Origin: Chionis minor
Lineage: Eukaryota; Chordata; Aves; Charadriiformes; Chionididae
Direction: 5' to 3'
DNA: 64,000 bases
Assembly: GCA_013398295.1 (NCBI GenBank)
Contig: VZSF01003241.1
Coordinates: 381,696 to 445,695 of the forward strand
The notes beneath the pieces were generated by a model. It saw only the letters and a list, made by a program, of their open reading frames with translations. It had not been told where the DNA came from and searched no databases. Of the stretch, positions 54,430 through 64,000 are shown in pieces (positions within the stretch are counted from its first letter, which is position 1; every line of letters begins with the position of its first letter). Position numbers and translations under genes: made by a program.

Positions 54430-56790
54430 CTGCTCTGGTTTCCTGAGCCAGGAGAGCCAAGAGCTGCCGGGAGCCGGCAGCTCCTGCCACAGCAGCCGAG
54501 GAGACCGGGCTGGGGCCAGGAGCGACAGCAGCCAAACATTCCTCCCCCAGTGTAAAGGCGGTGCTGGGAAGCGCTGTCGACCAGGGCGGGCAAACGGCGC
54601 GGCACAGCGGTTTGCCTGGGAGGGGGCTGAAGCTCTGCCAGCTCGACCCGGGAGCAATGGTTTCCACCCGGCAGAAAGCCACGGCCTCTCCGAGCTCTGC
54701 ACCCACGACGACTGACGTGGCTTCCCAGACAGAGCTCCGGTGGGAATGTGCTGCCCGCTCCGGCGTTAGGCTCTGCCCTGCTCTTACGCCAGGACAGGTC
54801 GGCAGCAGTGAGCACATGGGTGGGAGCTGGGCCCAGGCAGAGGGATTCCTCCGCGTAGTGACGGAGCTCAAGGGGAGGTGAGGAGGTTGAGGAGTATCAG
54901 GGAACTGCAGGAGACTGTCACCACCCCACCTCCCTGGGCACCCTTGCGTAATAGGTACGAGGCTCCGCAGGTGGAACCAAACAAGGTGGGGACGTCTGCT
55001 GGGAATATGATACAGTGGAGAGGGAACAGTCCAGGAGGTTCCTGGAGTGTGCTGCAGATAACTTCCTGAGCCAGCTGGTGAGGGAGCCAACCAGGGAAGA
55101 GGCCTGCTGGACCTGCTGTTTGGGAACAGGGAAGGACCTGTGGGGGACGTGATGGTTGGAGGCTCTCTAGGGCACAGTGACCGCAAAATGACAGTTTTCA
55201 GTCCTTGGAGAAGGAAGGAGCTGGGGTCAGCAGAACTGTCACCTGGGTCTCCCTGAGGGCAGACTTGGCCTGTTTGGGGGCCTGGTTGACAGAGTCCCTT
55301 GGGAGGCAGTTCTGGAGGGCAAAGGAGTCCAGGAAGGCTGGACGTTCTTCAGGAAGGAAATTCTAAAGGCACAGGAGCAGGCTGTCCCCATGTGCTGAAA
55401 GATGACACGGTGGGGAAGGAGAACAACCTGCCTGAACCCAGCTTTGGCTGGAATTCAAGAAAAACAGGAGAGTTTACAACCTCTGGAAGAAGGGGCCGGC
55501 AACTCAGGAGGGCTACAAGGAGGCTGTGAGGTTGTGCAGGGAGAAAACTACAAGGGGCAAAGCCCAACTAGAGCTGAATCTGGCTACTGCCATAATGGAC
55601 AATAAAAAAATGTTTCTATAAATACATAAGCAACGTGTGAGGGCTAAGGAGAATCTCCATCCTTCATTGGATGCAGGGGGAAACATAGTGACCAAGGATG
55701 AGGAAAAGGCTGAGGTAACTTAATGCCTTCTTTAATAGTAAGACCAGTTGTTCTCCAGGTACCCAGCCCCCTGAGCTGGATGACATGGATGGAAAGTGGA
55801 ATGAAGCCTCTATAATCCATAGGGAAATGGTGAGGGACCTGCAACAGTGCTTAGACATGCACAAGCCTGTGGGGCTGGATAGGATCCACCCAAGGATGCC
55901 GAGGGAGCTGGTGGATGTGCTCACCAAGCCACTTTCCATCATTTATCAGCCGTCCTGGCTAACCGGGGAGGTCCCAGTTGATTGGAGGTTTGCAAATGTG
56001 ATGCCCATCCACAAGAAGGGCTGGAAGGAGGATCTGGGGAACTACAGGCCTGTCAGTCTGATCTCGGTGCTGGGGAAGGTTATGGAAAAGATATGCGGCA
56101 CATGCAGGACAACCAGGTGATCAGGCCAGTTAGCATGGGTTCATGAAAGGCAGGTCCTCCTTGACTAACCTGATCTTCTATGACAAGGTGACCCACTTGG
56201 GGCACAAGGGAAAGTCTGTGGGTGTTGTCTACTTGGACTTCAGTAAAGCCTTCAACACTGTTTCCCCCAGCTTGGATGGGTGAACTCTTTGCTGGGTCAA
56301 AAACTGGCTGGAAGGTCGGGCCAAAGAGTGGTGGTCAATGGAGTTAAGGCCAGTTGGGGGCTGGTTACAAGTGGTGTTCCCCAGGGCTGGGTGTTGGGGC
56401 CGGTTCTCTCTGATACCTTTATGAATGACCTGGATGAGGGGATTGAGTGCACCCTCAGGAAGTTTGCAGAGGACACCAAGTTGGGTGGGAGTGTCGACCT
56501 GCTTGAGAGTAGGATGGCCCTACAGAGGGATCTGGACAGGCTGGATGGATGAGCTGAGGCCAACAGTAGAAGGTTCCAGGTCCTGCCCTTGGGTCACACC
56601 CACCCCAGGCAGCGCTACAGGCTTGGGGCAGAGAGGCTGGAAAGCTGCCTGGTGGGAAAGGACCTGGGGGAGTTGAAAGTCTTGTAGATGCAGAGCCAGA
56701 GGACATGGTTTAGGGGTGGGCTTTGCAGTGCGAGGTTAAGGGTTGGACTGGAGGCCCTTTCCAGCCTCAGTCATTCTGTTCTGTTCTATT
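54430..56790 (+). mobile_element. CR1 LINE with 5' end, ORF1 start and decayed ORF2, sense to PAK3
   Basis: A GC-rich block (about 54430-54656) resembles the CR1 5' UTR. An ORF1 start follows at 54657 (MVSTRQKA...) and stops at 54881. From about 55010 the sequence follows ORF2, with a readable reverse-transcriptase stretch at 55785-56120 (the NYRPVSLISVLGKVMEKI block lies near its end) and another at 56280-56552. The catalytic box reads FAED at 56463-56474 instead of FADD, so the enzyme is dead. The CR1 tail ends near 56790 after an internal deletion. The 5' boundary is approximate. Confidence 0.75.
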
Positions 56791-57668
56791 CAGAAGATCC
56801 TGTTTCTTTTGCGAGGTCCCAGCCTTCTCTGTCCACTCAAGGTATCTGTCTGGGGGAGAGACTTTCTTGAGAAAGAGAGTCATCGGGCTTGAGATGGGCT
56901 GCCTTCAGTTTGTAGAGCATTTATCTGAACAAAATACGTTTGTGTTCCATGTAAGAAGGGAAGAAAAAAGTAACAGTTTCTGTTTCCAGCATAGCTTTTT
57001 TTTGGTTTTCCTACGCACAAAGGAACAGACAGCCGTCCATGAAAAGGAAAGCACTTTTTTAATGGCACATATTTGCTGCACGTACAATATAAACACTTAT
57101 GTTGACAGACTACACTACTTGATTGGGGTTTTTTTCCTATTTATTTTCTTTACCTATAAGTATTTCAGCATCTCTGCTTTCAACAAAAACCACCACCACC
57201 ACAACTTCCTGGAAGATAACAGAAATGAAAACAGGAAAATCAAATGGTAGCGTCATTATATTATTTTTTTGACCAGTGTATGCCCCAGCATACAGAATAA
57301 TGTTGGCACTGGCTTTTTAAAGACAATTGCTGTAATAAGAGGCCTTACTTTTTATTTTATTAAATACTGAATTTATTTTTCTTTGCATCAGCAAATCTTG
57401 AGATTTTTCTTCTAAAGAAAAATTGCTCTGAGACAGAGGGGATTCAACAGCAACAGCTCTCCGCCCATGGCTGTTCTCACCATGGGCAGCAATTGCTCCG
57501 CCGACGTGGTTTGACGTGCAGGGAGACTCACCTCTGGCATCCCGGGGGCTCTGTGCTTGAGACAGTCTCTGGCAGGAAATCCTCCGTCACTCGATACTGA
57601 AAGATGGCAGCTGCATTTATGTCCTCCCGACTCTGCATAGGAAATGTAGAAGAGGGATATTAATACAG

Positions 57669-57735
57669 TTAAAAAAAAAACCCAAAAACCACAACAACCA
57701 ACCAAAAAACCAAAAAAAAAAAAATAAAAACCACG
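57669..57735. repeat. A/C-rich low-complexity tract
   Basis: An irregular run of A with scattered C, of the same type as 8622-8757. Confidence 0.9.
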
Positions 57736-60136
57736 CCAAAACCCAACAGCCTGGTCCTGAGAGGGGCATGTCCTGTACAGTATTTCCAGGCTCACATAGC
57801 ACGTTAGGACTGACAATAGCGTTGACCTTGCGGAAGGGAAAGAGCCAGATACTATAGAATCTCTGGAACCATCTCAGGTTCTCTGGCTGCTATCCTCAGA
57901 TTAAGCAATTAGTTGTATATGTATTTTTGAAAGTATTAGACATAGGCTGTTTCTGTTGCGAAATGCATAGGTAAATAGGTTTCAAGCACTTTCATTCCAA
58001 GGTTTTAGAAGATTGGTTAATTGTCTTCATTTTTTTAATTTGTCAAACAGTAAAAAAACCTTCTCCAGACCTTGACTCTGATTCCCACTGCAACGAAGAT
58101 GTGTGAAAATGACCCCATAGCTCACTGTGGTTTTAATGTGTTTTGGGACAGAAGCATGACAGCAGTAAAGTCAGGGAAGTTTGAGAAGCACAGAAAAGTT
58201 TATTTATTTAAGAAAAAATTAAAAAAGGAAAAAAATAAAAAATAACCATACCTATGTAAAATTCCATACAGCTCCTGCATGTGCTCCTGAGAGCCTGCAT
58301 GGGGGTGGCTCTCAGAGTGCGCTCAGGGTCTCATCCCACGCTCGGGCCAGGGCTGTGTTCTCACTTCTGGTGTCCAGCGGTTTTGTAAATACGTGTGTGC
58401 TTGTTCCCCACTGCTGGCTACTGCTTGGCCGCCTGGCACTGCACACAAAGGAACTCCAGTACCTTTCAACTGTCTCTTTGTGCTGAGTTTCTTTGAGGCC
58501 AATGGCTGCACCTCGGTAGGTCTTTTGGTCAGTTTCCCCCATGTCCTGCCACCAAAAATGAAGCACATTCCATTCACCACAAGAAGGGAAGTAAGTACCC
58601 ATCTCCTGTCCTCTCCTTGAGGATGTCACCATATCCTATTGTCTGTGTGGCAGTTATTTCCAGTATATAGCCATCGGTGTGGCTACCGAATATTCCTCAC
58701 ACTGAGCATGTAAATCCCTGTATGTATTAGTCTAGTCCTGAGCAAATCCAGCGAGTGCGGCGCCAGGGAGAGCTCTGCCACTAACGACAGGAGCCAGTCA
58801 GTGTTCCTTTGCTCGACGTCCCGGGCAGGCACGCTAATGCCAGCTTCGCCTTGCTAAATGGTGCCACGTCAGTGGTCCCCACGCCTTCCGCCGGAGCGTT
58901 GTTCATCCATGTCCAGCTTCATGCTGGGTGATGGGGCAAGCCGGTGAAGACCCATAAATATGAGTGTCCAACCTTTTTTTTTTTCCCCCCTGGCCAAGTA
59001 ATTATCTTTGATTTTAGCCCCCAGTTTTCAGGAAGCACGCAAAGGACAACCTTTGTGTTTCAACAGAAACCACCTGAGGTTTCTTTGAGCGCGATTTGCA
59101 ATTCGGGGGTCTTTAAAACTTCTCTTTGCTTGTGTCTGTCCCTGACCTGACAGCGTAATTTCTTGTTCTGGCTGAAGCCTGCAGAATCTTGCTTATACAT
59201 CCTTTTTGGATGGGGTTCAGAGCTGATCGCTGTAATCCCCGGCGTGTATCATGCGTATAAACCATCACCAACCTGAGCCTACCAAGGGTTGCTTGCACTG
59301 TTGGTGACAAAAGCCAGCTCAAAAGACAAAATGGTATTACAGGAAGGAGGAGGGATGGTTACATGCTCTTCATGAATGTCCTTTGGCTGCCATGTGGGTA
59401 TGAGCCTGCAACTGTGTTCTCGCTGGTTAGCAGCTCTCCCAAGTAAGCACTTGCGTTCTGCTGGAATCTGACCCTGACTGAGGAAACCAGGGACAATTAT
59501 CATTAGATAAAATTCATAATATGGACAATTACTAATTGTCTTAATAACCTGTGAGCACAGTGGCTTTGCACTGGACAGTTTCCTAGTGGACAACACATCA
59601 GCTTCAGCGTCATGTGTCAAGTGTCTCATTCACCGACCAAGTGGCACCGTGTTGGCGGCTGCTGGGGGCCCACGCTGGGTTTCTGCCAGGCTTCGCGCAG
59701 CATCTGCCTTGCCCAGCTGAGGTACAAAGCCAAAAGGTTGGGCGCAGTGGCCTCAGTTGGGAGTCGCAGGAGAGCCACTGGTTGGATCACAACTGTCTTG
59801 ATGTTACACATTTATCCCCACCAGCCACCGTAACAGGGGCCAGCCCTCGATCCCACTGATTAACGTAAGGTCCGAGTGAAGGTTTCCAGTTCCTCTGTAG
59901 TAAGTTCTCAGGTGACAGCCCCGGCTGGATGCCTAAAGAGCAACTCCTCCCCCACTTCACACCGCTCATTTATATCCGTGCCACCCATCACCCCATCCCC
60001 AAGCACAATCACTTAATTCTGGTTGGTGGTCTCTTGATTTCTTACTGGTTTTCACTGGCACTTGGCTGGCCACCTTCTGAAGTTACTTCATTCTCTTGGA
60101 ATTGTCTCTTTGGTCCTCATCTTCTTCATTCTGCTT

Positions 60137-60666
60137 ATATCTGGTGGAAAAGGACCTTGGGGGTTTTGTCAGTGGCTGGCTGAAGATGAGCCAGCAGTGT
60201 GCCCAGGTGGCCAAGGAGGCCAACAGCATCCTGGCCTGTAACAGGAATAGTGTGGCCAGCAGGACTGGGGCAGTGATAATCCCCCTGTACTGTGCACTGG
60301 TGAGTTCAGCCTGGAGAAGAGGAGGCTGAGGGGAGACCTTCTCGCTCTTTGCAACTGCCTGAAAGGAGGGTGTAGAGAGATGGGGGTTACATCTCTAAAA
60401 GTAACAAGGAACAGGACAAGAGGAAATGGCCTCAAGTTGTGCCGGGGGAGGTTTAGATTTTATATTAGGAAAAATGTCTTCACGGAAAGGGTTGTCAAGC
60501 ATTGGCTGCCCAGGCCAGTGGTGGAGTCGCCATCCCTGGAGGTATTTAAAACACATGCGGATGTGGCACTTAGGGACATGGTTTATTGGTGGACTTGCTA
60601 GTGTTACATTAATAGTTGGACTTGATCTTAAAGGTCTTCTCCAACCTAAGCGGTTCTATGATTCTA
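60137..60666 (+). repeat. CR1 LINE, C-terminal ORF2 and 3' end, sense to PAK3
   Basis: The sequence runs from the ORF2 segment at 'aggaccttgggggttttgtc', with an internal deletion near 60300, to the CR1 3' tail ending cggttctatgattctac. It is 5' truncated and non-functional. Confidence 0.88.
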
Positions 60667-62159
60667 CCTGCTGGATTCACCTAGTTCTGTCTTAGGAGCG
60701 CTAGTTTTATAAAGAAGTTTACTATCGGGCAGCTCTTGCAGCCTAAGGCTTCAGCTAGTAGTGCTGAGCTGCTAATGCTAAATGAGACTACTTGGAGAGA
60801 ACGATACAGTTAATCACATTTCCTCTGTACCACTGAGGAAGTGTATGAACAGAGAACATGAGTGTTGTTTGCATCTCACCTCCTCGCTGTCCTTCGCTCC
60901 TTTCAGGGGCTTGAAACAGAGAAGAGTTTTCCTAGAGGCACAAAGCAGCGTGTTACCTCTCACAGGTCTTGCTCTTCCCAGTCTCTGTTCCTGATGGATT
61001 CTGTCCCTTTTCCTGTGCTCGGTGGCTGCCAGCCGAGACTGTGTAACTGGCCCAGATGAAGTGCTCGAGATCCTCATTTCTCTGCCCTTTGAACTGGCTG
61101 TTTCCAGCAGCCTTTTGAGTCTGTAAGCTTGGTCTGGAGAGGGAGTTACCACCTCCCTGGGCGCAGGACCTGTCATCTGAAGTCCACGCTTGCTGTGAGG
61201 GCTTCAAGATGGCTCAGGCTGGTGTGACACTATTGCAAACAGTAGGGAACAGTGGCACGTCGTTGTTTTTAAAGTCAGGTTCTTTTGCTGCTGCGTGTTG
61301 TGTGTGTCATTTGTCCAGCCCAGCCACAGACTTCGGGATCAGATAGAGGCGCGGTTGCTACTCCTGTGAAGTCAGTGGGAGTTGGGTTGTTGGCCTCAAG
61401 GGGGGCGGAAGGGGTTGCTCAGTGAGCGGGTGCCGATAATGCCCTGGGGGCTGGAGGCGTCCCTGGACAGTGGGTGGAAGGGAGCTGCCGTTCTTACTCT
61501 CCACGATGCAGAGCTCTCCAGGTCAGAAGTGGGTCACCGTAGCAAACCTGGAGCATGCAAGTCTCTTACAGACACCTCTGCTGAGATTTTTGCCCTTTGA
61601 GCTTAAGGTGCGCAAAGGCAATCGCTTTTCATCCCGCCATTTGTATTGGTGTTAAGCGATGCTGCTAAACGAGCCCGTAGCACAGCCGGAGGAGAAGACA
61701 GCCTCCCTGCTCCTCAGGGCCACTCCATGAGCTGCTGCGTCTGCCTCGCCGGGGGGCGAGCAGCGGGGGGGCTGCGGTAGATGGGGGGCAGTAGCAAAGG
61801 CCTGCACACGCTGCAGCCCGCCGGGAAGAGCTCTCCTCCTTCCTGGGCAGAGCCCGGAGTCAGGAGTTACCCAGCTGCACTGGTGCTGCGTCTGCACCGC
61901 AGGTGCTGCGTGCACAGACGTGCGGTTCGGGAAGATCCGCAAAAGAATCCTGCAACTCTTGACGGGATTGGGATGTAACCAGTGCTCAACTCCAGCTTAG
62001 TCCGAAGCAACCAGTTGACGCCCATGCTGGTGTCTGCTAGATTTTTTTTCTTTCTTCAGGGTATCCAGACAAAAGTAAACAGAGGAGGAGCCTACATTTT
62101 CATTGTTTATCAGAAATGTATCTCATTTTGCTGTACATTCCTTTTTTAGGACGTGTTAT

Positions 62160-62252
62160 CTGTTTAAAAAAAAAAAAAAAAGACAAAGAAAAAAAGCCAA
62201 GAAAAAAACAGAAAAAAAGAAAAAGTTAAAAGATAAAAACAAAAAACAAATG
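62160..62252. repeat. Purine/A-rich tract in the distal 3' UTR
   Basis: About 90 bp of A with scattered G, including a run of about 17 A near 62165. A run like this could cause internal oligo-dT priming in cDNA data. Confidence 0.85.
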
Positions 62253-62523
62253 TGTAGTGAAAAATCTTCTGTAACTTTGGATTAAGAGGTAACTGATCTT
62301 TTTAAAAAGAGAACTAAGTTATTTACTTTGTAAATGTGCTGATGGCATGGATCCATCTTACTGACCTCAGCATCCTTTTTTTTAAGATTTTGGGTTTTGT
62401 TTCCAATATTAAGTTATTTTAAATTGTGGTTGAAGCAATAGAAAAATTGAAATATGGATTGTGCATGACTGTGTCTTGAGTGTAAAAATATTGCAGTTTG
62501 AAACTTGGACCTAAAGTATTGCA

Positions 62524-62529
62524 AATAAA
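62524..62529 (+). promoter_or_regulatory. AATAAA poly(A) signal, probable PAK3 distal site
   Basis: A canonical hexamer sits in A/T-rich sequence and is followed within 30 nt by a GT-rich stretch (ttgtgtggctg), as expected of a cleavage site near 62545. It is the only canonical signal after the stop that I judged convincing outside simple repeats and CR1. Confidence 0.55.
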
Positions 62530-63053
62530 AGTTATAAATACCAACGGATTGTGTGGCTGCAGCTTTTCTTCCAGGATTTGCTGGTGCTGTTGGACAAAAT
62601 AGTGTCAGGGCTTGGCTGAAGATACACTGGCCTCCATCATTGGCGGAGTCAAAGATGTCAGCTGTGTGTGCCCGTAGCTTTGTCCTGTGCCACTACTGTG
62701 CGATGGCACGAAACAGGACTTGGCTGCCACCGCCCCGTTTTTAGCCTCTGCTACTGGAGCTCCGTGTCCTCTGTCCGCAGAAGCAGACTGCCGGCCTTTC
62801 AGCTGCTCCCCAGCTTGCGCAAATCCGCAGAGCGCTGTCATCGTTCCCCTGTGTTGTGTCGCCGCTGTTCCATCTTTACAAAGAACCAACAGCCCCTCCT
62901 GAGGAACAGACACGGTGAGTTCTGCAGATGGCGATTCGCCACACTTCCTGCCCAGAAATCTTTGAAACTGCTTCTTGAACGCGAGTCACGTCAGCTCCTG
63001 GACCGTTGCTCCCACAGAGCTGTGAGGAGATCACCCAGCCACCGGCTCAGCAG

Positions 63054-63200
63054 TGAACCACAGAACCACAGAATGGTTTGGGTTGGAAGGGACCCTAAAG
63101 ACCACCTCGTTCCACCTCCCTGCCCTGGGCAGGGACACCTCCCACTAGAACAGGGTGCTCCAAGCCCCGTCCAACCTGACCTTGAACCTCCAAGGATACC
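63054..63200 (-). repeat. CR1 LINE 3' tail, antisense
   Basis: It shows the complement of the CR1 terminus (accacagaatggtttgggtt) and the following UTR block (ccctgccctgggcagggaca). It fades out near 63200. Confidence 0.85.
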
Positions 63201-63666
63201 AGAGTCCGAGGTCTGTAGGCAACCCAGACCCTGCCGTATGGACCACAAGTCCATCCATGCCTGCACAGCCAGGGGCTTGTCTCGGAGATGCTCCATCTCT
63301 ACAGGTTTCACCCGTATGTGCTAACAGTGGAGAAGAGGGGGGGCAGCGGGGGCTCCAGCCCCCTGTGTAGGCAAACGTGTGTCCCCACACTCTGTCATCC
63401 CTCAGCCCGGCCTCCGCCCCAGGTCCCCTCTCCCAGTCCAGGCACTGGGCAGCACTGGTCCTGTGCTGTGCTGAGGCTGCCCTGCCCGCCGGGCAGAGGG
63501 GTCTGTGCACAGAGACCTCAACAAGGAACAAACCCTCCACCTATCTACATATGCTACAGTAGACAAGGCAGGCGTTTTATAATGGCATAAAAATACGATA
63601 CACACATATACACCCATATATTAAACAAATATATTAACTTATAATCAATTTTTAAAAAATATTATA

Positions 63667-64000
63667 AAAAGCAAGAGAGTGATGTAATTATGTACTTACT
63701 GGTATCTACTTACTGGTATCTACTTATTAGGTCTACTTAGTAGACCTAATGCTACCATAATACTAATAAAAGCAGACAGTGAGACAAAGGATGTTACATG
63801 GTTATAAAAGGGTGTCACAGAGAGACCCTTATGTAATTAACAAGCTAGCCCTTTACATATAAAGTAGACACATTAAGTATACGGCCATATATTTACAGAG
63901 AGTGCCTTATGTGACTCTATTTCTAGCCCTATACATCTATGCATGACACACACATACAGTGAGGCCTTTATGCAACTGAACAGAACAGTCTCGTGCTCCA
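63667..64000. repeat. A/T-rich degenerate tandem repeats with a 25-bp palindrome
   Basis: A 14-bp unit tacttactggtatc is repeated twice exactly and once imperfectly (63693-63733). It runs into a palindrome with 12-bp arms and one central base (63726-63750). Diverged copies of a cagagag...cttatg module follow at about 63816, 63896 and 63957. The tract continues beyond the window. The family was not recognised. Confidence 0.6.

Larger units (their letters stand above)
52397..62545 (+). other. PAK3: Probable PAK3 3' UTR, about 10 kb, with CR1 insertions
   Basis: No further coding exon follows the stop and the first convincing poly(A) site is near 62545. PAK3 transcripts in mammals have multi-kilobase 3' UTRs. 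Contents: a short GGAT repeat at about 52484-52499; CpG-rich sequence at 53090-53800; CR1 insertions at 54430-56790 and 60137-60666; an A-rich tract at 57669-57735; A/T-rich possible UTR sequence at 57000-57400 and 62040-62545. Earlier cleavage cannot be excluded. Confidence 0.5.
62546..64000. other. Sequence downstream of the probable PAK3 poly(A) site
   Basis: No gene was recognised. It contains an antisense CR1 tail (63054-63200) and an A/T-rich degenerate repeat tract (about 63667 to the window end). The open frame across 62668-63324 passes through the CR1 copy and resembles no protein. Confidence 0.7.

Noticed and set aside
54413..55186. Long minus-strand open frame (257 codons)
   Set aside because: It is antisense to the GC-rich CR1 copy at 54430-56790; its length reflects base composition and it resembles no known protein.
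62668..63324. Plus-strand open frame of 218 codons
   Set aside because: It runs through an antisense CR1 tail, shows no domain, and lies beyond the probable poly(A) site; judged chance.
63693..63750. Repeat-spacer structure that could be read as a CRISPR array
   Set aside because: The repeats are 14 bp, contiguous and without unique spacers, and the genome is vertebrate.

Overview
The window is vertebrate nuclear DNA, almost certainly from a bird. CR1 LINE fragments recur on both strands, an ERV-L-like LTR element of the avian type is present, and introns are short for a gene this size. One protein-coding gene is recognisable: PAK3 (p21-activated kinase 3) on the + strand. I found 14 constitutive coding exons between 12648 and 52396, all with GT-AG borders and compatible phases. 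Joined, they give a 543-residue protein nearly collinear with mammalian PAK3. A fifteenth exon, the 45-nt alternative 'exon b', lies at 22754-22798 and would make a 558-residue isoform.

Layout: 1-12625 is non-coding sequence upstream of the first coding exon (5' flank or a 5' intron) with three CR1 fragments and an A/C-rich simple repeat. 12626-29630 carries the regulatory half of the kinase: the Nck-binding proline motif, the CRIB/autoinhibitory segment with alternative exon b, an acidic stretch and the PIX-binding motif. 34297-52396 carries the kinase domain. The 7.1-kb intron 43502-50613 holds an internally deleted minus-strand endogenous retrovirus and a perfect 553-bp duplication around a single N, which looks like an assembly artefact. 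From 52397 to about 62545 runs what is probably a very long 3' UTR, interrupted by two sense CR1 insertions (one retaining a CR1 5' end) and closed by AATAAA at 62524. The last 1.4 kb holds an antisense CR1 tail and an A/T-rich degenerate tandem-repeat tract that leaves the window.

How it works together: one transcription unit makes a Cdc42/Rac-activated serine/threonine kinase. Whether exon b enters the autoinhibitory domain is the main regulatory choice visible in the sequence; its weak donor and UCUU-rich upstream tract fit a regulated, probably neuronal, exon. No second protein-coding gene, tRNA, rRNA or CRISPR array was found. Repeat family names and comparisons with mammalian PAK3 rest on recognition, not on a database search.
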